Origin: Candidatus Pacearchaeota archaeon
GTDB lineage: Archaea > Nanobdellota > Nanobdellia > UBA10117 > JAFCGI01
NCBI GenBank assembly: GCA_017608235.1
Contig: JAFCGI010000004.1
Span: 1 to 64,000 of the forward strand
Length of the DNA: 64,000 bases
Reading direction: 5' to 3'
The translations under genes and the position numbers were made by a program. Of this stretch, positions 36,647-45,991 are shown piece by piece. The first letter of the stretch is position 1, and each line of letters opens with the position of its first letter. Under the pieces are notes generated by a model. The model had not been told where the DNA came from, did no database searches, and worked only from the letters and a program-made list of their open reading frames with translations.

Positions 36647-37291
36647 TCATTCTTCCTCAAATACACTAAATGCACTATCTATATCACCTAAAGCACTTAA
36701 TTCATTTTCAAATATAGCATCTAAATGACTATCAAACATTCCCTTAGTTTTATATGGAGGCTCTAAAAACATAATTTCTTCATCAACGCTTAAATCTCTA
36801 GAATTAAGAACTATATGATAATGATCCAAATCTCGATAATCCATATCTTGACCATACATTTTTTTTCCCATTTTCAGTTCATCTTTCTCACGCTTTTTAA
36901 GAATTTTTTTAACTTGTTTAGGAGATTTGCTAGGATATTTATTTATCTTTATGGCTCTTCTAACTCTAGTATTTAAATCTGCATGCACAAAAATACGCAA
37001 AACATCATCAAGGTCAAAGCAACAATTAGCATATCTCATGTCTATAACAGCATAACCTTTTGCAGCTATACCTCTAGCTTTAAAATCCATATCTCTATTT
37101 TCCTTTAAACTAGTATTTTTCCAATAATTCTCAAAAGAAATCTCTTTATTAGGATACTTCTTTTTCCACTCACTTCTCCATAATTCCCCTATAGAATAAA
37201 CTGGCCAATTATGAATTTCTCCCACTTTCCTAGCTAGAGTAGATTTTCCAGATCCAGGGCAACCTGATATTACTACAGCTGTATATTTCAT
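36647..37291 (-). CDS. Cytidylate/adenylate kinase-like nucleotide kinase
   Basis: A 214-residue P-loop kinase: GCPGSGKSTLARKVGE at residues 10-25, then YSIGELWRSEW, AVIDMRYANCCF with an Arg in the NMP-binding region, and RVRRAIKINKY as lid. The pattern resembles archaeal CMP kinases (Cmk type 2) more than canonical Adk. Phosphorylation of CMP or dCMP would fit the nearby ndk and dut genes. The C-terminal 40 residues are acidic and not part of the kinase fold. Substrate assignment is inferred. Confidence 0.75.
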   Translation of the reverse strand: MKYTAVVISGCPGSGKSTLARKVGEIHNWPVYSIGELWRSEWKKKYPNKEISFENYWKNTSLKENRDMDFKARGIAAKGYAVIDMRYANCCFDLDDVLRIFVHADLNTRVRRAIKINKYPSKSPKQVKKILKKREKDELKMGKKMYGQDMDYRDLDHYHIVLNSRDLSVDEEIMFLEPPYKTKGMFDSHLDAIFENELSALGDIDSAFSVFEEE

Positions 37292-37379
37292 TTTAGCTAA
37301 AAGATATGTAAAATTTAAAAAACTTCACATAATCAATTATCGTTACCTTTAAAAACCCAAATCTTAATGAAAAAGTAAT

Positions 37380-37889
37380 ATGGTTGAATTCAAATTAGCA
37401 ATCGGAGATCCTAAAGAAAAAAAAACCTGGAAATTAGAAGTTAAAGAAGACGATGCAGAAAAATTTATTGGCCTTAAAATCGGAGATAAATTTAATGGTG
37501 AACTAATCAATATAACAGGTTATGAATTAGAAATCACTGGTGGCAGCAATAAAGCTGGATTTCCAATGAGATCAGACATAGAAGGCCAAGGAAGAAGAAA
37601 AATACTGGCCACAAAAGGTCTTGGATTTAATGCTAAAAGAAAAGGCCAAAGAAAGAGAAAATCAATTATGGGAAACACTATTTCTCAAGAAACTTCACAA
37701 ATAAATTGTAAAGTAATCAAATATGGTTCAGAACCATTATCAAAATCATTAGCTCCAGCTCCTGAAGCCCCAACAGAAGGTGCTGAAAATGAAGCTCCAA
37801 AAGAAGCCCCTAAAGAACCCGTCAAAGAAGAAAAACCTGCTGAAGAGTCAAAGAAAGAAGAAAAGCCAGCAGAAGAAAAGAAAGAGTAA
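37380..37889 (+). CDS. rps6e: Ribosomal protein S6e with extended charged tail
   Basis: A 169-residue protein. Residues 1-125 are archaeal S6e (EFKLAIGDPKEKKTW, ITGGSNKAGFPMRSDI, KGLGFNAKRKGQRKRKSIMGNTIS). Residues 127-169 are an Ala/Pro/Glu/Lys repeat tail (KEAPKEPVKEEKPAEE) not found in most archaeal S6e. Eukaryotic S6 also has a C-terminal extension, but a different one. It precedes aIF2-gamma by 32 nt, a common archaeal gene pair. Confidence 0.95.
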   Translation: MVEFKLAIGDPKEKKTWKLEVKEDDAEKFIGLKIGDKFNGELINITGYELEITGGSNKAGFPMRSDIEGQGRRKILATKGLGFNAKRKGQRKRKSIMGNTISQETSQINCKVIKYGSEPLSKSLAPAPEAPTEGAENEAPKEAPKEPVKEEKPAEESKKEEKPAEEKKE

Positions 37890-37921
37890 ACTTTTAAAGG
37901 CCTCTTTATTAAAAATTCTTA

Positions 37922-39142
37922 ATGACTAAAGACAAATTACTTCCAGAAGTAAACATAGGCCTTATTGGTCATGTTGACCATGGTAAAACAACCCTAACTG
38001 CAGCTCTATCTGGAAAATGGACTGATACCCATTCTGAAGAACTTAAGAGAGGTATCACAATTAAATTAGGTTATGCAGATGCAATTATTAAAAAATGTTC
38101 AAAATGCAATAAATACGTCTTAGAAGAAAAATGCAGTTGTGGTGGAAAAGCAGAAGCTATTAGAAAAATTTCTTTTGTAGATGCTCCCGGACATGAAACT
38201 TTAATGGCAGTTATGATTTCTGGAGCAGCAATCATGGATTATGCAATGCTATTAGTGGCAGCAAATGAAGCCTGTCCCCAACCTCAAACTCAGGAACATT
38301 TAATGGCTCTAAAAATAATGGGTATTAAAAATATAATAATTATCCAAAATAAAATTGATCTTGTAACAAAAGAACAAGCTAAAAAAAATCATGACCAAAT
38401 AAAAGCATTTATTAAAAGATCACTTGGAATAGAGGTTCCAATCATTCCAATCTCAGCTCAAAAAAGAGCTAACTTAGATATATTAATTGAAGCAATACAA
38501 GAATTATTTACAACTCCAAAAAGAGATACTTCTAAAGATCCAGAATTTATAGTTGCTAGAAGTTTTGATATAAACAAACCAGGAACAGATTATGAAAAAT
38601 TAATTGGTGGAGTTATTGGTGGTGCAATAACACAAGGAATATTCAAAACAGGACAAGAAATAGCAATAAAACCAGGTTTGAGAATAGAAAAAAAAACTGG
38701 AATAGAATGGAGACCAATCACTACTAAAATAGACAGTATTGTCGTAGGTAATACCCAAGTCAAAGAAAAAGGTTCTGGAGGATCTATAGCAATCTCAACT
38801 AAACTAGATCCATATATAACAAAATCTGATTCTCTTGTAGGAAACACTGCAGGCCTTCCTGGAAGACTTCCAGAAACTAAAGAAAATCTAGAACTGCAAA
38901 CTCATTTATTTAATCATGTTATTGGTGTTAAAGAAAATATTGATATTGATCCAATAAAGATGCAGGAACCATTAATGATATCTATAGCTACAGCAACAAC
39001 ACTTGGAATAGTAACTCAAATTGGAGATAAAATAAAATTGCAGCTTAAACGCCCTGTTTGTGTAAGATCTGGATCAAAAGCTGCTATCTCAAGACAGATC
39101 TCTAATAGATGGCATTTAATTGGCTATGGAGAGGTAGTTTAA
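37922..39142 (+). CDS. eif2g: Translation initiation factor aIF2 subunit gamma
   Basis: A 406-residue GTPase: GHVDHGKTTLT (G1), ELKRGITIKLG switch I, a CxxC...CxC zinc knuckle (CSKCNKYVLEEKCSCGG), DAPGHE (G3) and QNKID (G4). Beta-barrel domains II and III follow, ending LIGYGEVV. As part of the aIF2 heterotrimer it delivers Met-tRNAi to the small ribosomal subunit. Length matches archaeal orthologues (about 410). Confidence 0.97.
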   Translation: MTKDKLLPEVNIGLIGHVDHGKTTLTAALSGKWTDTHSEELKRGITIKLGYADAIIKKCSKCNKYVLEEKCSCGGKAEAIRKISFVDAPGHETLMAVMISGAAIMDYAMLLVAANEACPQPQTQEHLMALKIMGIKNIIIIQNKIDLVTKEQAKKNHDQIKAFIKRSLGIEVPIIPISAQKRANLDILIEAIQELFTTPKRDTSKDPEFIVARSFDINKPGTDYEKLIGGVIGGAITQGIFKTGQEIAIKPGLRIEKKTGIEWRPITTKIDSIVVGNTQVKEKGSGGSIAISTKLDPYITKSDSLVGNTAGLPGRLPETKENLELQTHLFNHVIGVKENIDIDPIKMQEPLMISIATATTLGIVTQIGDKIKLQLKRPVCVRSGSKAAISRQISNRWHLIGYGEVV

Positions 39143-39164
39143 AATAAAAATCATTAAATAAAAA

Positions 39165-39566
39165 TCATTCATTATCATAAACTTCTTTAAAATATTTGTT
39201 AACTAACTTTCTTACATTATCCCATAATTTTATCTTACTAGGTTCATAATCTCTAATATCATATCCAGGAATTAGAGAAAACTTAAATCCTGAAATCATT
39301 ACTCCATCATCATCTAATATTGATTCAAGATCACCAAATTCAAATGTATTTCCATTTTTTGACGTAATATTTGCTGTAATCTTAGGTGTACCATATTCTT
39401 CTTCAATATTATCTTCACCTTCATGTCTAATAATAACCTCTCTTGTTAATGTATAACGCACATCACCAGGTAAAAATTTAGCTATATAGAAGAATAATTC
39501 TTCTGTATCCTCAACACTAAGTCTATCTGGAAATTCAATATTAGATCTCGTATATGCATCATTCAT
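39165..39566 (-). CDS. Hypothetical small acidic protein
   Basis: A 133-residue soluble acidic protein with alternating beta-like segments (TLTREVIIRHEGED, PKITANITSKNGNTFEFGDLESIL, MISGFKFSLIPGYDIRDYEP) and a helical C-terminus. It converges with the aIF2-gamma gene and lies 51 nt downstream of alaS on the same strand. No family recognised. Confidence 0.65.
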   Translation of the reverse strand: MNDAYTRSNIEFPDRLSVEDTEELFFYIAKFLPGDVRYTLTREVIIRHEGEDNIEEEYGTPKITANITSKNGNTFEFGDLESILDDDGVMISGFKFSLIPGYDIRDYEPSKIKLWDNVRKLVNKYFKEVYDNE

Positions 39567-39616
39567 TAAAAAAGCTTAACCATTAATATTTAAAAAACTT
39601 CTTACAAAACCCAAAG

Positions 39617-41983
39617 CTATTTAGTACTTTTCTTTAGCTTCTTAATTTCTTTCCTCTGCTGCTTCCATTCTGTAAAGAATCTATTAACCGTCTTAGGAAG
39701 CTGCTCTGGCTGTACTCTTAAAATATCAGAAGCATCATGTAGAAGTTTTTCTACTTTTTGAAGTTCTTCCACACCTCTTTCCCCAGCACAGAATTCTAAT
39801 CTTACAACACCATCTTGAATCTTTCTTGAACCAAGAACTTTTATGAATCCTACTTCTCCAGTAGAATTAACATGAGTTCCTCCACATGCCTCAACATCAA
39901 ATCCTTTAGTATTTACAACTCTAATCTTCGATCCAGGAACCGCGCCACCCTGATACAATCTAAAACCATATGCTTTCTCAGCTTTATCCCTAGACATAAA
40001 ACTTTTCTCTACTTTTACATCAGCAAGTTCTATCTTGTTTGCTTTTCTTTCAATTTCTTGAAGTGTATCAAAATCCAAATATTCATAATGAGTTATATCT
40101 AATCTAGCTTTTTCAGGAGTAACTTCAGATCCTGCTTGCCAAATATGATCTCCTAAAATACTTCTTACTACTCCATTTACTATGTGTGTAGCAGTATGAT
40201 GTCTCATCACCGCAATCCTTCTATTCCAATCTATTTCTCCTACAACTATCTGACCTTTTTTAAAATTAATATCTTCAACCTCATGCACTATATGTTTTCC
40301 CCATTTCTCTACATTAATTACATTACATCCATTTAGCGTTCCAGTATCAGAGTATTGGCCTCCAGAAGTAGGATAAAATAAAGTCTCATTTAACACTACA
40401 AATCTATTATCAATTATCGCTAAAACCTTAGCTTCAAACTCTGTTGAAAATTCATCATCATAATACAATGGATAAGTTTCTCGAACGTTTGGAATTTCAT
40501 CATTTGATAATCTAGATTTTGCTTTTTTATCTGTATGTTTTTCAGCTACTTTAGAATAGAAATCATCAGATATTTTAATTTTAATTTTAGATTCTCGCGC
40601 AATAGCTTGAACTTCCTCAGGAAGTATTCCTTGTGTATCATACAAATCAATTAGATTTTTCTCAGATACCTTCTTATTTTTCTTTAAGAAATTAGAAATC
40701 ACTTGCCTAGATTTTCCCTTTGTGTCTTTATATTTATCATATTCTACTTCTAGAATCTTCTCTACCTCAGGCAAAGCTAATTTTAATTCTGGATATTGTG
40801 TATAAAGAGATTTTGCATGATCTCTAGCTAAATCTCTTAAATCTATATTCCATTGATATTGATCTATAAATCTTAAAGCTCTTCTTAAGATAAATCTTAA
40901 GTTATAACCTCCTCCAGAATTTGATGGCAAAGCACCATCTGCTAAAGCAAATAATAAGGCTCTACTATGATCTAAAACAGAATAAAAAGCTTTCATAGGT
41001 AAAAGAGTTTCTTTAAGTTCATCAGGAGAATATCCTACTTTTTTAGATACATCTTTCCAAGCTCTTTCTAAATCTGAAACTTCATCAATATTTAGAGATC
41101 CAGAATACAAAGCAAATTTATCTAATAATTTTTTATTTAATTTTAATCCAATTTTCTTTCTATATATATTATCAACCGGTTCAAAAACAATTTCATAACT
41201 TGTAGGTGTTCCAAAAGTAAACCAACAAGCTCTTTCTTGACCAGCACCCATATCTAAAACTTTAATGTCTAATTCCTTTGGACCTGATCCAGTTTCTTTG
41301 TACTGCATATATACCTGATTTCCTAACTCTAATCCGCGAGAAAAATATTCTATACTAGGCCCAAAGTTTCCTCCGCCAGCCCAAACATCTTCTCTAAATA
41401 TTAAATCATCTTTAGGAATAGTCAAACCTTCATTTAACCAAACAAATATATCACTTAAATATTTAGATGGCTTGTATTCTTTAGGTGAAACAAAAGTATG
41501 TTGCCCAAGATGCATATGACATGAATAATGACTTCCAGTTATTCCAACATTCTCAAGATCATTAAACCTTAAACTTGGCTGGCTCATAACCAATGCTTTT
41601 GCTGGAGGTTTAACTTCTCCAGAAACAACATGCGGCTGAAAACAATAAATTGAAGCCTGGGTAAACCAAGTATCATCTCTCCATCTAGCGATCACAGGAT
41701 ATCTTTTAATAGGATCATAACCAAGCTTACTCATAACTTTAGAATATTTTTTCCAAACCGAAGTAAAATCTAATTTTCTCTTAGTTGGAGACTTTCCTAT
41801 AAACTCAAAACTACCAATGCATGCACTGTCTCCACAATTATCTCTTTCATAAGTTGCCCAAAAATTCATTCCACATTTTTTACATTTCTGTCTTTTGAAC
41901 TTCTCACTCTTAAACAAACTAAGATTATAATGCTTCTTCCAATCCTTAGAAAACTTCCTTCGAAGCGCAGCCTTATCTACCAT
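39617..41983 (-). CDS. alaS: Alanyl-tRNA synthetase (short archaeal type)
   Basis: A 788-residue class II synthetase. It has an archaeal N-terminal zinc site (CKKCGMNFWATYERDNCGDSAC) and the catalytic core with PSLRFNDLENVG and GGGNFGP blocks. The editing domain carries HHTATHIVNGVV (HxxxH) and EACGGTHVNSTGEVG (CxxxH). Archaeal AlaRS is usually about 890-915 residues; this one ends soon after the editing domain, so most of the C-Ala dimerisation/tRNA-elbow domain is missing. Reduced or split AlaRS is also known in Nanoarchaeum. Editing should be retained. Confidence 0.95.
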   Translation of the reverse strand: MVDKAALRRKFSKDWKKHYNLSLFKSEKFKRQKCKKCGMNFWATYERDNCGDSACIGSFEFIGKSPTKRKLDFTSVWKKYSKVMSKLGYDPIKRYPVIARWRDDTWFTQASIYCFQPHVVSGEVKPPAKALVMSQPSLRFNDLENVGITGSHYSCHMHLGQHTFVSPKEYKPSKYLSDIFVWLNEGLTIPKDDLIFREDVWAGGGNFGPSIEYFSRGLELGNQVYMQYKETGSGPKELDIKVLDMGAGQERACWFTFGTPTSYEIVFEPVDNIYRKKIGLKLNKKLLDKFALYSGSLNIDEVSDLERAWKDVSKKVGYSPDELKETLLPMKAFYSVLDHSRALLFALADGALPSNSGGGYNLRFILRRALRFIDQYQWNIDLRDLARDHAKSLYTQYPELKLALPEVEKILEVEYDKYKDTKGKSRQVISNFLKKNKKVSEKNLIDLYDTQGILPEEVQAIARESKIKIKISDDFYSKVAEKHTDKKAKSRLSNDEIPNVRETYPLYYDDEFSTEFEAKVLAIIDNRFVVLNETLFYPTSGGQYSDTGTLNGCNVINVEKWGKHIVHEVEDINFKKGQIVVGEIDWNRRIAVMRHHTATHIVNGVVRSILGDHIWQAGSEVTPEKARLDITHYEYLDFDTLQEIERKANKIELADVKVEKSFMSRDKAEKAYGFRLYQGGAVPGSKIRVVNTKGFDVEACGGTHVNSTGEVGFIKVLGSRKIQDGVVRLEFCAGERGVEELQKVEKLLHDASDILRVQPEQLPKTVNRFFTEWKQQRKEIKKLKKSTK

Positions 41984-42232
41984 GTCTAAGAATACTATTT
42001 TAGAATATAAAAACTTAGTGCTTGTATTGTTAAATTAATCAATAAGCTTAAATATTTTATATATCTGGCTATTATATTATATTTAGTTATTATATAGATT
42101 TTATCTCCTGGAAGTATGCATGCAATATGTCCAAAAGGTTATAAAGTTTTAAATAATTTTTTTAAAAAACTTCTTCAGAAAAAGCACAAATATTAAAAGC
42201 ATAAAATTTTCTTTTAATTTCTAAAGAAAAGG

Positions 42233-43174
42233 ATGGAATCAATAGTATTTTTGATAATTGGCCTAATTGGCCTTGCACTAGGAGCACACTTAATTGTAAG
42301 GGGTGCAGAAAACATTTCTAACTTCTTTAAAATATCTAGCCTATTTATAGGACTTACAATTGCTTCTATTGGAACATCCATCCCAGAGATGGCTGTAAGT
42401 ATTACAGGTGCAAAAGACAGGCTTCAGGGCTTGGAAACCTCAGGTATCGTAGTTGGAAATGCTCTAGGATCTGCACTAACACAAATAACTTTAATTCTAG
42501 GAATAATTGCATTATTAGGTGCTTTATACATCAAAAAAAGAGAACTAAACAGAGATGGTGGGATGTTATTTGCATCTATGATTATTTTATTTATTATGTT
42601 TATAGATCTAAAACTAACACAATTTGAAGGTGCTCTACTTGTAATAATCTACTTAATATATTTCTTTAATCTAATTAGAGAAGAACATGTCTATGATAAA
42701 ATTCGTGGAAGACGTCCAGAAATGCACACTTTGTATGATATAAGCGCCATAATCATAGGTTTAGTATTAGTAATGTATGCTGCAGAATTAGTTGTAACAA
42801 ATGGTGTAATAACTGCAGAAATGTTTAATATTCCTACATATCTAATTGGAATATTTATTGTTGGTCTAGGCACAAGTCTTCCAGAATTAGCAATCTCATT
42901 ATATGCATTATCCAAAAGAGCAATTGGCCTTTCAGTAGGAAATTTAATTGGAAGCAATATTACAGATATAATGCTTTCTCTAGGACTAGGAACTGCAATA
43001 TCTGGATTTGTAATCAATCCAAACATACTTTACTTTGATATATTATTCTTATTAGGTGTAACTGGATTAATGTTAATATTATTTAGAACCAGGTATAGAA
43101 TGGAAAAAAGAGAAGGTGCAGTATTAGTAGCAGCATATATATTCTATCTAGCATTAAAACTTTATGGCTTTTAG
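42233..43174 (+). CDS. CaCA-family Na+/Ca2+ (cation) antiporter
   Basis: A 313-residue membrane protein with about ten helices in two inverted halves. The alpha-1 repeat reads GLTIASIGTSIPEMAVSITGA and VVGNALGSALTQ; the alpha-2 repeat reads IVGLGTSLPELAISLYAL and SVGNLIGSNITDIM. The paired Glu residues in PEM/PEL bind Ca2+ in structures of Methanocaldococcus NCX. Length is typical. It probably exports Ca2+ or related cations. The upstream 249-nt gap is AT-rich with only a doubtful 26-codon ORF at 42116. Confidence 0.92.
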   Translation: MESIVFLIIGLIGLALGAHLIVRGAENISNFFKISSLFIGLTIASIGTSIPEMAVSITGAKDRLQGLETSGIVVGNALGSALTQITLILGIIALLGALYIKKRELNRDGGMLFASMIILFIMFIDLKLTQFEGALLVIIYLIYFFNLIREEHVYDKIRGRRPEMHTLYDISAIIIGLVLVMYAAELVVTNGVITAEMFNIPTYLIGIFIVGLGTSLPELAISLYALSKRAIGLSVGNLIGSNITDIMLSLGLGTAISGFVINPNILYFDILFLLGVTGLMLILFRTRYRMEKREGAVLVAAYIFYLALKLYGF

Positions 43175-43175
43175 T

Positions 43176-43634
43176 TCATAAATAAGCCAGCTTAAATATA
43201 CAAAAAACTATAACTATATCTACTAGGAATTCTAAAATAGATCCTGTTTTAATAAATCCTTTAAGTCTGGTTTTAAATGGATAAAACAACTGAATCCCTT
43301 GCGGTGTTAAGGCATCAATAAACAAATGAGATAAATATCCAAATAATAAAGCTATAAACACTATTTCAAATCTAGGAAATAACCAAGCTAAAACATAAAA
43401 TCCAATAGGAATATAAATTGTATGAAAGAGTCCTCTATGTCTAGCTACTCCTGTAACTAACCATGAAAATGGTTTAGTTTTGTTAGATATTATAGAATTT
43501 GAAGTATCAATATCTGGAAGTAATGCTCCTAAAATAATAAATCCTAAAAATAACAATCCTTGCTCTATATTAAAATAAGAAATATACACTATTCCAATTA
43601 GAACAGCAAACAAGATATGAGTTATCCCTTTCAT
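43176..43634 (-). CDS. YdjM-like membrane-bound metal-dependent hydrolase
   Basis: A 152-residue membrane protein with three to four hydrophobic helices and the conserved polar sites of the LexA-binding/YdjM family: GITHILFAVL, GALLPDIDTSNS, RHRGLFHTI and GYLSHLFIDALTPQG. The His and Asp residues probably coordinate metal. It may act as a phospholipid or phosphate-ester hydrolase; the substrate is unknown. It converges on the CaCA gene with a 1-nt gap. Confidence 0.85.
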   Translation of the reverse strand: MKGITHILFAVLIGIVYISYFNIEQGLLFLGFIILGALLPDIDTSNSIISNKTKPFSWLVTGVARHRGLFHTIYIPIGFYVLAWLFPRFEIVFIALLFGYLSHLFIDALTPQGIQLFYPFKTRLKGFIKTGSILEFLVDIVIVFCIFKLAYL

Positions 43635-43708
43635 ATTAAGTTAAAATAATTAAGATATTAAAAATCTTCTATCGAAACATTATTAAATTAGTTTTCAGCT
43701 TGATAAGT

Positions 43709-44647
43709 ATGAAAGAAGTAAAAGATATATCTCCAGAAAAAAATATTAATAAATTAGTAGATTCTATGAAAGAATCTGGAGGCTTTGTAGCTAAAAAACT
43801 AGGATTAGGAGTCGAAATCCTAGAATCTTCAATTAAAGATCAAGATTGCATTAAATTCCTAAGCTTTCCCGCCTGTATAATTTCAACCGGAACCCGAGGA
43901 ATAATAAAAGATTTAGTCAAAAATAAATTAGTAGATGTTATCATAACAACTTGTGGCATGCTAGATCATGATCTAGCACGAATTTGGAAAAATTACTACC
44001 ATGGTACATTCATGGCAGACGATAAAGAACTTCATAAGCAAGGAATAAACAGACTAGGAAACATATTCATTCCAAATGAATGTTATGGAGAAATTCTAGA
44101 AGATAAATTCCAACCTATCTTAGAAAAAATCTATGAAAAACAAAAAGAACTCTCTACTAGAGACCTAATCTGGGCCATAGGAGAACAACTTGAGCTAGAA
44201 CAGAAAAAAGAAGAATCCATAATTTACTGGGCTTGGAAGAACCAAATTCCTATATTTATCCCAGGAATCACAGATGGATCCATCGGAGCACAACTATGGA
44301 TGTTCTATCAAGCTCATAAAGATTTTAAAATCAATGTTCTAGAAGATGAACAACAAATCTCTGATATAATCTTTGAAGCTAAAAAAAGTTCAGCACTAAT
44401 GATTGGTGGTGGAATCTCCAAACATCATGTAATATGGTGGAATCAGTTCAAAGATGGCTTAGATTATGCAGTCTATTTAACAACTGCCCCAGAATGGGAC
44501 GGCTCACTCTCAGGAGCAAGGATTAGAGAAGCAGTATCTTGGGGTAAAGTAAAAGAAGACGCTAGATTTGTAACTATTGAAGGAGATGCTACAATACTTC
44601 TGCCAATAATAATCTCAGCACTTAAACAAAGATTAAACTTAAAGTAA
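43709..44647 (+). CDS. dys: Deoxyhypusine synthase
   Basis: A 312-residue enzyme that transfers the aminobutyl group of spermidine to a lysine of aIF5A. Seen: SFPACIISTGTRGIIKDLV, TTCGMLDHDLAR, and the active-site lysine in GGGISKHH with downstream DGLDYAVYLTTAPEWDGSLSGA. The ATG at 43709 is chosen over the TTG at 43700 because it starts the conserved region and is the stronger codon. Its presence implies a hypusinated aIF5A and polyamine supply. Confidence 0.96.
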   Translation: MKEVKDISPEKNINKLVDSMKESGGFVAKKLGLGVEILESSIKDQDCIKFLSFPACIISTGTRGIIKDLVKNKLVDVIITTCGMLDHDLARIWKNYYHGTFMADDKELHKQGINRLGNIFIPNECYGEILEDKFQPILEKIYEKQKELSTRDLIWAIGEQLELEQKKEESIIYWAWKNQIPIFIPGITDGSIGAQLWMFYQAHKDFKINVLEDEQQISDIIFEAKKSSALMIGGGISKHHVIWWNQFKDGLDYAVYLTTAPEWDGSLSGARIREAVSWGKVKEDARFVTIEGDATILLPIIISALKQRLNLK

Positions 44648-44676
44648 TTATCTTACATAGAGTAAGTATTTTATTT

Positions 44677-45228
44677 ATGAAGTTTCTAATTCTCTGTATG
44701 AAAATAAAGGCTCGAAGAGTTAGACTTCCTAGAAATAAAATTTCTCTACCTAAAATAAATACCCTTAACTTAAAACTGCCAAAAATAAATATGTCTAGAT
44801 ATTCATTTAACTTGCCCAGATTAAAATCTGAAAATAGAAATACAATCATATTAGCTATTTTAATAATTTTATTTATTACTTCTGCTATTATCTACCGAAC
44901 CTTTAGAGAACAAGATATAAATATAAAATTTTATTCAGATCCTAATGCATTAGATGAACATGGAAACCTAAATTCAGTAGACTTAATCATAAAAATGAGA
45001 TATCCGCCAAAACAAGAAAAAATCAAAGAAATATTTTTCATTGCATTAGACACTGCTGGATATTCAAATCCTAATTTCGGAGAAGAATTTATTCCTAACT
45101 CTTTAAATACAATAGAAGAAATTTCTCCAGGAATTTGGCGCATATATCTTGGAGGAAAACCTTCACAACTAATTTATGAATATCATATAAATAAAAATAC
45201 AATCACTGCAGTTAGAATTACAAATTAA
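44677..45228 (+). CDS. Hypothetical single-pass membrane protein
   Basis: Up to 183 residues. A strongly basic N-terminal region (KARRVRLPRNKISLPK; LKLPKINMSRYSFNLPRLK, with repeated LP-basic elements) precedes one membrane helix at about 69-87 (TIILAILIILFITSAIIY). A soluble, beta-rich C-terminal domain probably sits outside the cell. An internal ATG at 44698 fits better with the TATA-like gtattttattta near 44663, so the first seven residues may not be translated. Function unknown. Confidence 0.65.
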   Translation: MKFLILCMKIKARRVRLPRNKISLPKINTLNLKLPKINMSRYSFNLPRLKSENRNTIILAILIILFITSAIIYRTFREQDINIKFYSDPNALDEHGNLNSVDLIIKMRYPPKQEKIKEIFFIALDTAGYSNPNFGEEFIPNSLNTIEEISPGIWRIYLGGKPSQLIYEYHINKNTITAVRITN

Positions 45229-45263
45229 TTAAATTTATAATAGCTCAATCCTTATACAATATC

Positions 45264-45617
45264 ATGAACTTAAAACAAGTAATACTAGTAAGAACTGACT
45301 TAAAAATGTCTAAAGGAAAGTTAGCAGCTCAAGTAGCTCATGCTTCAGTAGAAGCAGCTCTAAAATCAAAAAAATATAAAGAAAAGTTGTTTAAAGCTTG
45401 GAGAACTATAGGCATGAAAAAAACAATTCTTAAAGTTAAAAGCAAAGAAGACTTGTTTAAATTCAAACAACAAGCAGAAGATTCTAGCTTAATTACTGCA
45501 TTGATCCAAGACGCAGGTCATACAGAAATTCCTGCAGGTACATATACTTGTCTAGCAATTGGCCCTGATCAAGAAGATAAAATAGATAAAATTACTGGGG
45601 CTCTTTTAGCTTTATAA
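45264..45617 (+). CDS. pth2: Peptidyl-tRNA hydrolase, archaeal type (Pth2)
   Basis: A 117-residue protein matching Pth2 end to end: QVILVRTDLKMSKGKLAAQVAHASVEAAL, then TALIQDAGHTEIPAGTYTCLAIGP. It recycles peptidyl-tRNAs released early from ribosomes. The conserved Lys in KGKLAAQ and Asp in QDAGHTE are present. Length is typical. It follows the membrane-protein gene by 35 nt. Confidence 0.97.
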   Translation: MNLKQVILVRTDLKMSKGKLAAQVAHASVEAALKSKKYKEKLFKAWRTIGMKKTILKVKSKEDLFKFKQQAEDSSLITALIQDAGHTEIPAGTYTCLAIGPDQEDKIDKITGALLAL

Positions 45618-45680
45618 CCTTTTATTCTAGCTTTATAACTTTTATTCTAACTTTATAGCTTTTCTATCCTAGCTTTATAA
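45605..45680 (+). repeat. Imperfect ~20-bp tandem repeats at the 3' end of pth2
   Basis: Four to five imperfect copies of tttattctagctttataac run from the last codons of pth2 into the following spacer. The first copy overlaps the gene's own 3' end, suggesting slippage duplication of the stop region. T-rich runs here may also terminate transcription. Confidence 0.6.
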
Positions 45681-45720
45681 TTTTTTAAGCTATAAAATCT
45701 TATTTTTTAACAGATAGTTT

Positions 45721-45990
45721 TTACTTTACTTTTCTAATAATATCTTCTATATCTTTAAACTCATCATCTAGTGAATTAGTAAAACGATTATCATTAACTC
45801 CTATTCCTTTAATAGTCTTAGCTATACAATTACAATTACTTCCAATAACATATCGATTAGTATATCTACATAAATAAACACATCTTACCGCAGGTAAAAC
45901 AATAAGATTATCACATCTATCTTTTTCCCTAATATTCTTTTTACTATATATAAAATCCTTAATTCTCTGATAAAGACTTGCAATTCCCAT
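45721..45990 (-). CDS. Hypothetical small cysteine-containing protein
   Basis: An 89-residue basic protein with five cysteines in the central part (RCDNLIVLPAVRCVYLCRYTNRYVIGSNCNCIAKT). They could bind metal but are not in a standard zinc-finger spacing. It starts 1 nt after the stop of the Dph6-like gene on the same strand, so it is probably the last gene of that operon. No family recognised. Confidence 0.6.
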   Translation of the reverse strand: MGIASLYQRIKDFIYSKKNIREKDRCDNLIVLPAVRCVYLCRYTNRYVIGSNCNCIAKTIKGIGVNDNRFTNSLDDEFKDIEDIIRKVK

Positions 45991-45991
45991 A

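Noticed and set aside
42116-42196. 26-codon ORF in the gap before the antiporter gene
   Set aside because: Only a weak ggaag element precedes it and the peptide is lysine-rich low-complexity; probably chance.
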